Source: Halorubrum sp. PV6
GTDB taxonomy: Archaea > Halobacteriota > Halobacteria > Halobacteriales > Haloferacaceae
Reading direction: 5' to 3'
Length of the DNA stretch: 64,000 nt
Assembly: GCF_003990725.2 (NCBI RefSeq)
Contig: NZ_CP030064.1
Location: 2,046,001 to 2,110,000 of the forward strand
Shown here: positions 15,781 through 24,656 of the stretch, piece after piece
Position numbering within the stretch: the first letter of the stretch is position 1
Layout: each line of letters starts with the position of its first letter
Program-made: the position numbers and the translations under genes
Notes under the pieces: model-generated
The model's input: only the letters and a program-made list of their open reading frames with translations
Databases searched by the model: none
Told to the model about the DNA's origin: nothing

Positions 15781-17756
15781 GCGACCGCAAGGAGTTCCGC
15801 GACCTCGCGACGCCGGCGGCGGCTCACGCGGCGATCGACGACCTCGATCTGGCGCCCCCACCCGAAACGGTCGCCCTCGAAGACGCCCGCGGTCGGGTGC
15901 TCGCGGAGCGGATCGACGCCGCCATCGACGTGCCGGGGTTCGACCGCGCCTCGATGGACGGGTACGCGGTCCGCGCCCGCGACACCTTCGGAGCGGACGA
16001 GGCCGCCCCCGCCGAACTCGATCTGATTGGCTCGGTCCACGCCGGGGTGACGCCCGCGGTGACCGTCGAGCCCGGAACGTGCGCCGAGATATCCACCGGC
16101 GCCGTGATGCCGGACGGCGCCGACGCGGTGGTGATGGTGGAGCGGACGGACGAGGTCGAGACGGCCGACGGTGAGACGGACCGAATCGCGATTCGGACCG
16201 CCGTCGCGCCGGGCGATCACGTGATGAGCGCAGGAACGGACATCGCGGCGGGCGCGCGAGCGCTCGGACCGGGAACGCGCCTGACACCGCGCGAAATCGG
16301 CCTGCTCTCGGCGCTCGGCGTCGACGAGGTGCCGGTCAGGGGGCGGCCGCGGGTCGGCATCGTCTCGACCGGCGACGAGTTGGTTCGCCCCGGCGAGGCG
16401 CTCGACCCCTCGCGCGGCGAGATATACGACGTGAACTCGACGACGATCGCGGCCGGCGTCGAGGAGGCGGGCGGCGAGCCGGTCCTCTACCCCCACGCCG
16501 GCGACGACTACGCGGAGATGGAGCGACTGCTCCGGCGGGCGGCGGACGAGTGCGACCTGGTGCTCTCGTCGGGGTCGACCTCGGCGAGCGCGGTCGACGT
16601 AATCTACCGCGTGATCGAGGAGCGCGGCGACCTGCTGCTCCACGGCGTCGCGGTCAAGCCCGGCAAGCCGATGCTCGTCGGGCGGCTCGACCGCGGCGGG
16701 AGCGACGCGGCGAGCGAGAGCGGCAGGGCGGGCGAGTCCGCGTACGTCGGGCTCCCCGGCTACCCCGTCTCGGCGCTCACCATCTTCCGGACCTTCGTCG
16801 CGCCGGCGATCCGCGAGGCGGCCGGGCAGCCGGCGCCCGCGACGGCGACCGTCGAGGGACGGATGGCGGTCGGCGAGCGCTACGGCGAGGGGCGCATGCG
16901 GCTGATGCCGGTCGGCCTGCTCGCGGTGGAAGACGGAGACCCCCCGCTCGTCTACCCGGTCGATAAGGGGTCAGGCGCGACGACGAGCCTCGTCGAGGCC
17001 GACGGCGTCGTCCCGGTCGACCCGGACACCGAGTACCTCGACCGCGGCGAGCGCGTCTCGGTCCAGCTGTTCTCGCCCGACGTCAGACCGCCTACCCTGC
17101 TTGCGGTCGGCGAGGACGACCCGGCGCTCAACCGCCTGCTCGACCGGCTGGACTCGCCCCGGTACCTCACGGTCGGCTCCCGCGAGGGGCTCCGCCGGCT
17201 CCGCGACGGCGTGCCGGACGCGGCGGTCGTCGCGGGCCCGACGGCGAGAGAGGTCGACGCCGTCGACCTCGGCGGCTGGACCCGCGAGTGGGGGCTGGTC
17301 GTCCCCGCGGGGAACCCGGCCGACGTGACGGGGCTGGCCGATCTGGTCGACGGCGACCGCCGCTTCGTCAACCGGCCCACCGACTCGGGGCTCCGGCGGG
17401 CGTTCGACGACGCGCTCGACGACCTCGCGGCCGAGCGGGACGCGTCGCGCGCCGACCTCACCGACCGGATCGACGGCTACGAGCGGACCGTCCGCGCGTT
17501 CGAGAGCCCGGTCAGGAAGGTGCTCGCCGCGGACGCCGACGCCGGCCTCGGCCTCCGCGAGACGGCCGAGCGCCTCGGCTGCGGGTTCGTGTCGCTCGGC
17601 GAGCAGTCGGTCGTCGTCCGCGCCGCGCCCGACCGCGTCGAGCGCGAGGCGGTCGGCGAACTGGCGGGCGCGCTGGAGGCGCTGGGAGCGGGCGGGGACG
17701 ACGACCCGCTCCGCGGGCTGGCGGGCTACTCGCGGAACAGCCGGAACGAGCCCTGA
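15777..17756 (+). CDS. moeA: MoeA fused to a C-terminal substrate-binding-protein-like domain
   Basis: The 659-residue protein begins with a second full MoeA (about 1-410): PGFDRASMDGYAVRARDTFG, STGAVMPDGADAVVMVER, STGDELV and GLPGYPVSAL. A PBP-like domain follows (about 440-640) with LLAVGEDDPALNRLLDRL, the hinge-like GLVVPAGNPADVTGLADL and FVNRPTDSGLRRAFDDAL. This fusion is known in archaea and some bacteria; the extra domain resembles ModA-type or PBP-like molybdate or ligand-binding modules. Together the paralogues may divide Mo and W insertion, a common proposal for paired archaeal MoeA proteins. Its 3' end overlaps the thioesterase gene by 31 bases on the other strand. Confidence 0.9.
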   Translation: MSDRKEFRDLATPAAAHAAIDDLDLAPPPETVALEDARGRVLAERIDAAIDVPGFDRASMDGYAVRARDTFGADEAAPAELDLIGSVHAGVTPAVTVEPGTCAEISTGAVMPDGADAVVMVERTDEVETADGETDRIAIRTAVAPGDHVMSAGTDIAAGARALGPGTRLTPREIGLLSALGVDEVPVRGRPRVGIVSTGDELVRPGEALDPSRGEIYDVNSTTIAAGVEEAGGEPVLYPHAGDDYAEMERLLRRAADECDLVLSSGSTSASAVDVIYRVIEERGDLLLHGVAVKPGKPMLVGRLDRGGSDAASESGRAGESAYVGLPGYPVSALTIFRTFVAPAIREAAGQPAPATATVEGRMAVGERYGEGRMRLMPVGLLAVEDGDPPLVYPVDKGSGATTSLVEADGVVPVDPDTEYLDRGERVSVQLFSPDVRPPTLLAVGEDDPALNRLLDRLDSPRYLTVGSREGLRRLRDGVPDAAVVAGPTAREVDAVDLGGWTREWGLVVPAGNPADVTGLADLVDGDRRFVNRPTDSGLRRAFDDALDDLAAERDASRADLTDRIDGYERTVRAFESPVRKVLAADADAGLGLRETAERLGCGFVSLGEQSVVVRAAPDRVEREAVGELAGALEALGAGGDDDPLRGLAGYSRNSRNEP

Positions 17757-18187
17757 CCGACCACGACCTCGGCGGTGTCGCCGTTCGTGGAGCTGGTGAC
17801 CGTCATGTCGCTGACGCCGATCGACCCGCCCGACCTGACGACGGTCGCCTCCGCGCGGAGGTTGCCGGTCGCGGGGCGGAGGTAGTTCGCGTCCAGGTTC
17901 ACGGTCGCCACGCCGCCCGAGACGGGGTCCTCGAAGGCGGTCCGCTGGACGAGACCGCCGGCCGTGTCGGCGAGCGTCGCCGCCACCCCGCCGTGGATCG
18001 TGCCGCCGTCGCTGTTCGTCAACTTGTCGTCGAACGGGATAGAGAGGACGACGCGCCCGCGCTCGACCACGTCGACCGACGTGTTCAGCCACGAGAGGTA
18101 GCCGTGTTCGTCTTCGATCCGCCGCTTGACGAGGTCGACCGCGTCCTGCGGGAGCGGCTCCATCGCCTCGACCTGACTCCGGTCCAT
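17726..18187 (-). CDS. PaaI-type hotdog thioesterase
   Basis: The 153-residue single hotdog domain has the catalytic-loop pattern GGTIHGGVAATLADTAGG near residue 62, and LDANYLRPATGNLRAEA near 102. PaaI-like enzymes hydrolyse acyl-CoA thioesters, often aromatic ones. The gene converges with the MoeA-PBP gene and shares 31 bases with it. The substrate is unknown. Confidence 0.85.
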   Translation of the reverse strand: MDRSQVEAMEPLPQDAVDLVKRRIEDEHGYLSWLNTSVDVVERGRVVLSIPFDDKLTNSDGGTIHGGVAATLADTAGGLVQRTAFEDPVSGGVATVNLDANYLRPATGNLRAEATVVRSGGSIGVSDMTVTSSTNGDTAEVVVGQGSFRLFRE

Positions 18188-18283
18188 ACCCCACTCTCGG
18201 CGTCGCCCCGTTTGTAGCCCTCGGAACTCCCGACAACCGCAGTGGGGTTGGCGCGCGGTCGGAGCGGCCGCTCGGTCTCTCTC

Positions 18284-19171
18284 TCACCCCACGCCGAGCC
18301 GGATCGGGTCGTCGCTCGGCGCGAGCGCGAGCGACACGCGGTCCCCGAGTTCGAACGCGGCGTCCGGGCAGACGACCTTCGCGGCTACCCCGTCGCCGGC
18401 GGCCGCGAAAAGCGAGAGCCCGACCACGCGCTCGCCGTTCGCGAGCAGGTCGACCGGCTCCCAGGCGAGGCCGCGCCCCGCGGCGACGCCGACGCGCGTC
18501 CCCCAGAGCGACACCTCGGCCCCGTTGGCGAGCGCGTCGAACGAGCCGCCGCCCGCGTAGTGGGCCAGCCCCCCGTCGAGCGGAATCCCTTCATCGCTCG
18601 CGAGCGCCGCGAACCCCTGACCGGGGGCCGGGTGGGCGGGCGCGTCGAGGACGACGTGGGTCGGGCCGCGCGCGCTCACCACGCCGGTCCCGTCCCACCG
18701 CACCGGCGCGACCGACGCCGCGACGTCGACCGGCAGCGACCCGCTCGCCCGGAGCGCGTTCGCGTCCGGCGGTCTGAACCCGAGGTGGACGTGGTCGTCG
18801 ACCCACCGACCGAAGAAGCCGGAGCGCGTCATCGGTCCGAGCGCGTCCCCGACGGCGACGTGATCGCCGGGCGAGACGGCCGGGACCACGTGCAGTATCC
18901 GGGCGCGCGTGCCGGGCGCGGCCCCCGCCCGCCGACACCAGTCGTCGTCGAGTTCGACGACGATCAGGTGGTCCTCGGCGGCGGCGTACGGGCGGTCCGG
19001 GCAGCCGACCGTCCGCGTGTCGCGGACGACGCCAGCGACCGGGGAGATGCCCGTCTCGCCGGCCGGATAGAGATCGATCGCGCAGCCGTCGTCGTGGGCG
19101 GGGTACGGGGAGTTGAACCGCGAGAATCGCCGGTAGCGGTCGAGGACTGCCGACGGGAGCGTGACGGCCAT
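18284..19171 (-). CDS. M23/LytM-fold domain protein
   Basis: The start is the ATG at 19171 (295 residues). Residues 26-50 (HDDGCAIDLYPAGE...ISPVAGVV) recall the first His...Asp motif of M23 peptidases, with a longer spacing (His26, Asp33). Residues 90-131 have the rest of the fold: a His in ILHVVPAVSPGDHVAVGDALG, then SGFFGRWVDDHVHLGF with His127-x-His129. The residue order matches the zinc ligands of LytM-type endopeptidases. Residues about 150-290 form another uncharacterised region. No signal peptide is visible, so it is probably cytoplasmic. Archaea lack murein, so a lysostaphin-type substrate is not expected; the real role is unknown. Confidence 0.6.
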   Translation of the reverse strand: MAVTLPSAVLDRYRRFSRFNSPYPAHDDGCAIDLYPAGETGISPVAGVVRDTRTVGCPDRPYAAAEDHLIVVELDDDWCRRAGAAPGTRARILHVVPAVSPGDHVAVGDALGPMTRSGFFGRWVDDHVHLGFRPPDANALRASGSLPVDVAASVAPVRWDGTGVVSARGPTHVVLDAPAHPAPGQGFAALASDEGIPLDGGLAHYAGGGSFDALANGAEVSLWGTRVGVAAGRGLAWEPVDLLANGERVVGLSLFAAAGDGVAAKVVCPDAAFELGDRVSLALAPSDDPIRLGVG

Positions 19172-19278
19172 CGCCTCGTTGTAAGGGGGCCGACGGTCAA
19201 GTGGGCGTCGGAGGCGGCGACCGGGGCGTCGCCGGCGCGTCACCGGGGCGCTGCTCGGCGACGGAGCCCCGCGCCGGG

Positions 19279-20958
19279 TCAGTCGTCCGCCGGCTCGATC
19301 CCCGAGATCACGAACTCGGCGCCCCCGGCCTCGGACTCTCCGACCGACAGCGACCACCCGTGCGCCTCGGCGATGTCGCCGACGATGGCGAGTCCGAGCC
19401 CGGTCCCGCCCCCGAGCGACACGCCGCGTTCGGTCACCTGCGAGCGCTTCTCCGGCGGGACGCCGGGACCGTCGTCGGCGACACGGAGGGTGACCCCGTC
19501 GTCGCCGCGGTCAATCTCGACCCGCACCGTCACGTCGTCGCCGGCGTGTTCGATCGCGTTCCGGAACAGGTTCGAGAGGAGCTGTTCGAGCCGGTCGCCG
19601 TCCGCGAGCGCCGTGACGTCCGACCCGCCGACCGACAGCGTCGCGTCCGCGGTCTCGAGGCGTGACCAGACCCGCCTGGTCGTGCCGTCGAGCGAAACGC
19701 GGTCGAGCGAGTCGACCGACTTGCCGGCGGTCGCCAGCGACAGCAGCCCCTCGATCAGGTCGTCCATCCGCTCGTGGGCGTTCGCGGCGCGGTCGAGCGC
19801 CTCCTCGGTGTCGCCGTCGCCGTAACGGGCGAGCTCCACCGCCGCCGTCGCCGCGGCGAGCGGGTTCCGGAGGTCGTGTGAGACGACGCCGGCGAAGTCT
19901 TCGAGCCGCTCGTTCTGCCGCTCCAGTTCGGCCTCGCGGCGCTCCAGTTCCGTCTGCCGGCGCTCGCGTTCGGTCACGTCGCGGAGCAGGAACACGTGTC
20001 CCCGGTCGGTGCCGCGGGGGTCCGTGATCGGGTCCTCCTGGATGTCGAACTGGCGGTCGTCGATCGATATCGGGTGTTCCACGCCGACCTCCAGCCGCGG
20101 GAACACGTCGGAGAGCGACGCGCCGAGCGCGTCGGGCGAGAGCAGCGCTTCCGCCGCCGGGTTCAGATCGCGGATCCGGCCGTCCGACCCGGCGACGATG
20201 ACGGGGTCCTGGATCACCTCGACCGCCGTGTCGCGCGCGACGACGGCGGCGTCGAGCGTTCCGAGCCAGAAGACGGTGCCGTATAAAAAGACCCCGTGGA
20301 CGACGAGCCCCGTCGGATACCACGCGAGGTGCGCGTAACTCCCCACGTCGACGAGCGTGACGACGCCGCCGAGGAGCGGGAACAGCGTGCCGAGCAGGAT
20401 GACGAACGTCTGGAGGCGGTAGCGGTTCCCGGTCCGGCGGTACAGGTCGATCACGACCAAGATGCCGGCGACGCAGAGCCCGTAGGCGTACAGCACGAAC
20501 GCCGCGTCCGCGACGCCGGGGCCGAAGGAGAGCAGCGTGAACGGCCCTTCGGTGACGGCGGAGAGCGACCGGCGCGAGAGCCCGTGCGTGGCGCTCGACC
20601 ACGCGGCCAACACCCAGACGAAGGGCAGCACCGCGAGCGCGACGGTGCGGTTCTCGGTGCGCCACTGGTCGTGTCCGGAAAACGCCAGCACGAACGCCAT
20701 CCAGACGCCGGGGACGGCGGCGACGAGCGGCGTCGAGAGGTTGAGCGCGACCACCATCGCCAGTTCGCTCGCGGCGGCGACGCGGACGGCATATAAAAGC
20801 GAGATGCCGCCGCCACAGAGCAGGTAGAGCGCGACCTCGGTGGTCCCCGGCTCGTCGCGGTCGAGCCACGCGACGCGGCCGAGCCAGAGCCCGATGGCGC
20901 CGGCGAGCAGGCAGGCTGCGAGGTACGCTTGCACCGGCAGCGCACCGAGTTCACTCAT
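19279..20958 (-). CDS. Membrane sensor histidine kinase (7TM-PAS-HisKA-HATPase)
   Basis: The start is the ATG at 20958 (559 residues). Seven membrane helices lie at about 8-235, then a PAS domain (about 245-330) and a coiled linker of ER repeats (about 333-350). The phosphoacceptor motif VVSHDLRNPLAAA is near 358 and the ATP-binding boxes DDGPGVPPEKR and GGTGLGLAIVGDIAEAHGW near 503-535. Its layout copies the kinase at 11524-13191, so the two are probably paralogues. No receiver or output protein is nearby. Confidence 0.85.
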   Translation of the reverse strand: MSELGALPVQAYLAACLLAGAIGLWLGRVAWLDRDEPGTTEVALYLLCGGGISLLYAVRVAAASELAMVVALNLSTPLVAAVPGVWMAFVLAFSGHDQWRTENRTVALAVLPFVWVLAAWSSATHGLSRRSLSAVTEGPFTLLSFGPGVADAAFVLYAYGLCVAGILVVIDLYRRTGNRYRLQTFVILLGTLFPLLGGVVTLVDVGSYAHLAWYPTGLVVHGVFLYGTVFWLGTLDAAVVARDTAVEVIQDPVIVAGSDGRIRDLNPAAEALLSPDALGASLSDVFPRLEVGVEHPISIDDRQFDIQEDPITDPRGTDRGHVFLLRDVTERERRQTELERREAELERQNERLEDFAGVVSHDLRNPLAAATAAVELARYGDGDTEEALDRAANAHERMDDLIEGLLSLATAGKSVDSLDRVSLDGTTRRVWSRLETADATLSVGGSDVTALADGDRLEQLLSNLFRNAIEHAGDDVTVRVEIDRGDDGVTLRVADDGPGVPPEKRSQVTERGVSLGGGTGLGLAIVGDIAEAHGWSLSVGESEAGGAEFVISGIEPADD

Positions 20959-21086
20959 CGGTATCGGAGACAGTCGGAGTGTTGGCAAAACCTTTGTGCC
21001 ACGGCTCCGCCGTCGGCTGACTCGCCGCCGACGCCCGTCAGACGCCCGTCGCAAGCGGCTTGGCCGGGCGGCCCCACGCTCCGGGT

Positions 21087-21800
21087 ATGCACGTGGTCAG
21101 AGGGCGCGACCCGCGGCCCGCGGTCGACCGCGAACACACGGCGGCGCTGCTCGCGAACGCGGGCGACGGCGAACCGGGGGTCCGGGTGTGGACGCCCGTT
21201 CGACAGGTCGCCTTCGGCCGGCGAGACGCCCGCGAGTCGGGGTTCAGGCGGGCGACGGCGGCCGCCGCGGAGCGCGGGTTCGCGACGATAGAGCGCGACG
21301 TCGGCGGGCGGGCCGTCGCCTACCCCGGCGACACGCTCGCGTTCGCGCACGCGCTCCCGCTCGGCGACGGCCGGGACCGCGGGTCGATATCGGAGCGCTA
21401 CGAACTCGCGACCGAGACCGTCCGCGACGCGTTGCGGGGGCTCGGCGCCGACGTGACGGTCGGCGAGCCGCCGGCGTCGTTCTGTCCCGGCGACCACTCG
21501 ATCCGGGTCGCTAGCGGCGGAAAGGTCGCGGGGATCGCCCAGCGCGTTCGCGGTGACGCCGCGCTCGTGGCGGGGTGTGTGATCGTCACGCGAGCCGACG
21601 CGAGCGACATCGCCGAGGTCACCGCCGCGATATACGACGCGCTCGACGTGTCGTTCGACCCGGAGACGGTCGGGAGCATCGCCGGCGCCGGCGGCCCCGA
21701 ATCCCCGCAGCGCGTGGCACGGGCGCTGGAGGCGGCGTTTCTCGACGGACCCTGGGGCGACGGCGATCCGCGGGTGACCCGGATCGACCCGGACGGTTGA
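21087..21800 (+). CDS. Lipoate-protein ligase A-like (BPL/LplA/LipB) protein
   Basis: The 237-residue protein has the BPL/LplA/LipB fold features RRATAAAAERGFATIERDVGG (residues 51-71) with AVAYPGDTLAFAHAL. It also has RVASGGKVAGIAQRVRGDAALVAGCVIV near 145, where the Lys of GGKVAGIAQ is the ligase/transferase lysine. It could attach lipoate or octanoate to a 2-oxoacid dehydrogenase E2 or glycine cleavage H protein; none of these is encoded in the window. The start MHVVRGRDPRP at 21087 is the first sensible ATG. Confidence 0.8.
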   Translation: MHVVRGRDPRPAVDREHTAALLANAGDGEPGVRVWTPVRQVAFGRRDARESGFRRATAAAAERGFATIERDVGGRAVAYPGDTLAFAHALPLGDGRDRGSISERYELATETVRDALRGLGADVTVGEPPASFCPGDHSIRVASGGKVAGIAQRVRGDAALVAGCVIVTRADASDIAEVTAAIYDALDVSFDPETVGSIAGAGGPESPQRVARALEAAFLDGPWGDGDPRVTRIDPDG

Positions 21801-21865
21801 GGGGCGCCTGTCGGCGTCGAGGCGGCCGCCCGGCGGATCGCGGCCGCGTTACGCTTTCGACGTGC

Positions 21866-21873
21866 TTTTTATT
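21866..21873 (+). promoter_or_regulatory. TATA box of the S6e gene
   Basis: TTTTTATT is centred about 25 bases before the ATG at 21895, giving a leaderless ribosomal-protein message. Confidence 0.65.
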
Positions 21874-21894
21874 CGCGGGGGTCTCGGTTCGCGC

Positions 21895-22290
21895 ATGGCC
21901 GAATTCAAAGTCGTCATCGCCGACCCCGAGACCGGCGAGACGTTCCAGCGAGAGGTCGACGGACAGGACGCAAACCGATTCCTCGGTCGCGAGATCGGCG
22001 ACGAGATCGGCGGCGACGCCGTCGGGCTCTCCGAGCACACGGTCGCCATCACCGGCGGCTCCGACGAGACCGGGCGCCCGATGCGCGAGGACGTCTCCGG
22101 CACGCGCCTGAAGGAACTCCTCTTGGAGGGTGGCGTCGGCTTCGAGCCGTCCCGCGAAGGCGAGCGCAAGCGCATCACCGTCCGCGGCCGCGAAATCGAC
22201 GACGACGTGGCGCAGATCAACGTCTCGGTCGTCGAGGGCGACGACGTCGCCGCCGCGCTCGGCGAAGGCGACGACGCCGACGAGGAGTAA
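21895..22290 (+). CDS. rps6e: 30S ribosomal protein S6e
   Basis: The 131-residue acidic protein has the S6e core: FKVVIADPETGETFQREVDG, FLGREIGDEIGGDAVGL, ITGGSDETGRPMREDVSGTR and KRITVRGREIDDDVAQIN. It is a component of the small ribosomal subunit, found in archaea and eukaryotes only. The ATG at 21895 follows a TATA box at leaderless distance; the longer frame is not used. A DUF7112-like gene follows 13 bases downstream. Confidence 0.97.
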   Translation: MAEFKVVIADPETGETFQREVDGQDANRFLGREIGDEIGGDAVGLSEHTVAITGGSDETGRPMREDVSGTRLKELLLEGGVGFEPSREGERKRITVRGREIDDDVAQINVSVVEGDDVAAALGEGDDADEE

Positions 22291-22303
22291 CTCCCCGTTT
22301 TCG

Positions 22304-22771
22304 ATGCCCCGCGTTCCCTCCGACGACGAGGGCGTCGCTTCGATTCGCGTCTCACTCGCCCGGAGCGGCGGCACTCGCCGGCCCTGCGTCCGGATCCCGA
22401 ACGACGACGCGCTCGACGGGCGCGTCGAGTCCGGCACCTGTGAGTCGCTGTCGCTCGCTGCGGGCGATATCGTCCGCGTCGCCTTCGACCGCGAGGAGCA
22501 CTACGCGCCGGTGCGGAGCGACGGCGAGGGGCGACTCCTCCGGGGCGCGTTCGACAACCGGCGGCTCGCGCGGGAGCCCGGCGAGGGCGCGAACCGCCTC
22601 GCCGAGTGGCTCGACGAGAACGGTCGAGAGCCGGGCGAGGTCGTCGTCCTCGACGTCGTCGTCCCCGGCGAGCTGTACGGCCTTCGTATCCCCGGCGAAC
22701 GGGCGATGTACGAGGCGACGCGCGGCCCTCGGTCGTCGCTCTCGGACATCGCTCGCGACCTCGACGGCTGA
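22304..22771 (+). CDS. Conserved haloarchaeal protein (DUF7112-like)
   Basis: The 155-residue protein starts 13 bases after S6e, so it is probably cotranscribed. Conserved-looking stretches are VRIPNDDALDGRVESGTCESLSL, DIVRVAFDREEHYAPVR and GRLLRGAFDNRRLAREPGEGANRL, and it ends with VVLDVVVPGELYGLRIPGE. I recall this as haloarchaeal family DUF7112. No catalytic motif is visible and the function is unknown. The link with a ribosomal gene suggests a house-keeping role. Confidence 0.7.
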   Translation: MPRVPSDDEGVASIRVSLARSGGTRRPCVRIPNDDALDGRVESGTCESLSLAAGDIVRVAFDREEHYAPVRSDGEGRLLRGAFDNRRLAREPGEGANRLAEWLDENGREPGEVVVLDVVVPGELYGLRIPGERAMYEATRGPRSSLSDIARDLDG

Positions 22772-22858
22772 GCCCCCTCGGAACGCGACGATCCGCCCGA
22801 CGCGGCCGCCGACGAGCGGGCCGAATCCCTTATTCTCGCGCGGACCCGATGATACGGT

Positions 22859-23944
22859 ATGCAAGAGGTCGACGCGGATCTGACGGCGCTCGACCGCGGG
22901 ATCATCAACGCCTTCCAGGGCGGGTTCCCCGTCGTCGAGCGCCCGTTCGAACCGGCCGCGGCCGCGCTCCGCGAGCGCGGGGTCGACGTGACCGGCCCGG
23001 AACTGTGCGATCGCGTGCGCGAACTCGACGAGGAAGGGATCCTCTCGCGGTTCGGCGCGCTCGTCAACGCCGAAGAGATCGGCGGTGCGGCGTCGCTCGT
23101 CGCGATGCACGCCCCGCCGGACCGGTACGAGGAGGTCGCGGAGACGGTAAACGAGTTCACCGCGGTCGCGCACAACTACGAGCGCGAGCACCCGCACCTC
23201 AACATGTGGTTCGTGGTGAGCGTCGCCGACCACCCGGACCCGGACAAAGACGGGACCGACCGCGTCGAGGAGGTCCTCGCGGACATCGAGGCGGCGACCG
23301 GACAGGAGACGTACAACCTCCCGAAGGTCCAGGAGTTCCACGTCGGCGCGAAGTTCCTCCTCGACGGCCCCGTCCCCGAGGGCGACGTCGACCTGTCGGA
23401 TCTCGGCCCCGAAGTGACGCCGAGCAGTCGGGAGACGCTCACGCCGGAGGAGCGCGACCTGGTCGTGGAGATTCAGGGCGGGCTTCCGATCACCGAGACG
23501 CCGTACGCCGACGTGGCGGCCGCGATCGGTGCCGACGCCGACTGGGTGATCGAGACGATAAAGCGGTTCAACGCGGAGGGGAAGGTGCGACGCGTCGGCG
23601 TCATCCCGAACCACTACGCCCTCGGCTACACGGAGAACGGGATGACCGTCTGGAACGTCCCGGAAGACGCCTTAGCCGAGGTCGGCCCGGCGGTCGCGAG
23701 CCTCGAGTTCGTCACCCACTGCTACGAGCGCCCCCGGCACGAGGGCGTCTGGGAGTACAACTTCTTCGCGATGACCCACGGGCGGACGGAGGCCGAAAGC
23801 GAGCGGCGGATCGCGGAGGTCAAAGCGCTGATGGACGAGTACTGGACCGTCGGCGAGGACGACTGGGACACGCTGTTCTCGACCCGGATCTTAAAGAAGA
23901 CCGGCATCCGCATCGCCGACCGCGCGGACAGCAACACGGCGTGA
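22859..23944 (+). CDS. ahbAB: Fused siroheme decarboxylase AhbA-AhbB (NirD-NirL type)
   Basis: The 361-residue protein is two Lrp/AsnC-like halves in one chain. The first half ends with VAHNYEREHPHLNMWFVVSV (about 101-120), the AhbA-type motif. The second has FVTHCYERPRHEGVWEYNFFAMTHG (about 284-308), the AhbB signature. The complex removes two acetate carboxyls from siroheme to give 12,18-didecarboxysiroheme in the archaeal haem route. The next genes supply siroheme precursors (precorrin-2 dehydrogenase) and aminolevulinate (HemA). Haloferax carries a comparable fused gene (nirDL). A CTTATT promoter element lies 27 bases before the ATG. Confidence 0.92.
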   Translation: MQEVDADLTALDRGIINAFQGGFPVVERPFEPAAAALRERGVDVTGPELCDRVRELDEEGILSRFGALVNAEEIGGAASLVAMHAPPDRYEEVAETVNEFTAVAHNYEREHPHLNMWFVVSVADHPDPDKDGTDRVEEVLADIEAATGQETYNLPKVQEFHVGAKFLLDGPVPEGDVDLSDLGPEVTPSSRETLTPEERDLVVEIQGGLPITETPYADVAAAIGADADWVIETIKRFNAEGKVRRVGVIPNHYALGYTENGMTVWNVPEDALAEVGPAVASLEFVTHCYERPRHEGVWEYNFFAMTHGRTEAESERRIAEVKALMDEYWTVGEDDWDTLFSTRILKKTGIRIADRADSNTA

Positions 23945-23975
23945 CCCGGCGAACGACGGCCAGAGAGAGACACCC

Positions 23976-24656
23976 GTGATCCCACTGTATCACGACTTCA
24001 CCGGCGAGGCGGTGCTCGTGTTCGGCGGCGGCGGGGTCGGGTCGCGGAAGGCGGCCCGGTTCGCCGCGGAGGCGCGGGTCGTCGTCGTGAGCCCCGCGTT
24101 CGACGAGCGGCTGCGCGACCTCGCGGCGGGGGGTGACGGCCCCGGCGTCGAACTCGTGCGCGCCGCGCCGGACGCCGACGCGGTGCGCGAGTGGGTGGCC
24201 CGCGTCGGTCCCGCGCTCGTCGTCGCCGCCACCGACGACGCGGCGATCAACACGGCGGCCGAGGCGGCCGCGCTGGACGCGGGCCTGCTCGTCAACCGGA
24301 CCGACGTGTCGGCGGCCGACCACTCGGGCGGGCGGGGCGCACGGAGCGTGGTCGTCCCGGCGACCGTGACGGACGACCCGGTCCGCGTCGCGCTCTCGAC
24401 CGGGGGCGCGAGTCCGGCGCTCGCGAAGGCGCTGCGCGAGCGCATCGAGGCCGACATCGAGGGCGCGGGGGCGATGGCGGAGCTGTCGGGGCGGCTCCGC
24501 GAGGAGCTGAAAGACCAAGGTGTACCCCCGGAAAAACGGCGGGCGGCGATCCGTCGCGTCGTCCGATCCGCGGGGGTTTGGAAGGGTTTACAAAAGGGGG
24601 ATACTTACGGTGAAAAAGAGGCGTATTCCGTGATCGAGGAGGTACTCAACAGATGA
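23976..24656 (+). CDS. Precorrin-2 dehydrogenase/sirohydrochlorin ferrochelatase-like protein
   Basis: The 226-residue protein starts at GTG 23976. The N-terminal Rossmann motif VLVFGGGGVGSRKAARF is followed by VVAATDDAAIN, LLVNRTDVSAADHSG and VRVALSTGGASPALAKALRERIE. These match the Met8/CysG N-terminal unit that oxidises precorrin-2 to sirohydrochlorin with NAD and, in some members, inserts iron. It lies between the siroheme decarboxylase and hemA and overlaps hemA by four bases, which fixes its place in siroheme-dependent haem synthesis. Whether it also chelates iron cannot be judged. Confidence 0.9.
   Translation: MIPLYHDFTGEAVLVFGGGGVGSRKAARFAAEARVVVVSPAFDERLRDLAAGGDGPGVELVRAAPDADAVREWVARVGPALVVAATDDAAINTAAEAAALDAGLLVNRTDVSAADHSGGRGARSVVVPATVTDDPVRVALSTGGASPALAKALRERIEADIEGAGAMAELSGRLREELKDQGVPPEKRRAAIRRVVRSAGVWKGLQKGDTYGEKEAYSVIEEVLNR

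Noticed and set aside
13573-16287. A 904-codon open frame antisense to the PHP and moeA genes
   Set aside because: Composition is that of a GC-rich shadow frame, and the plus-strand genes have clear family motifs.
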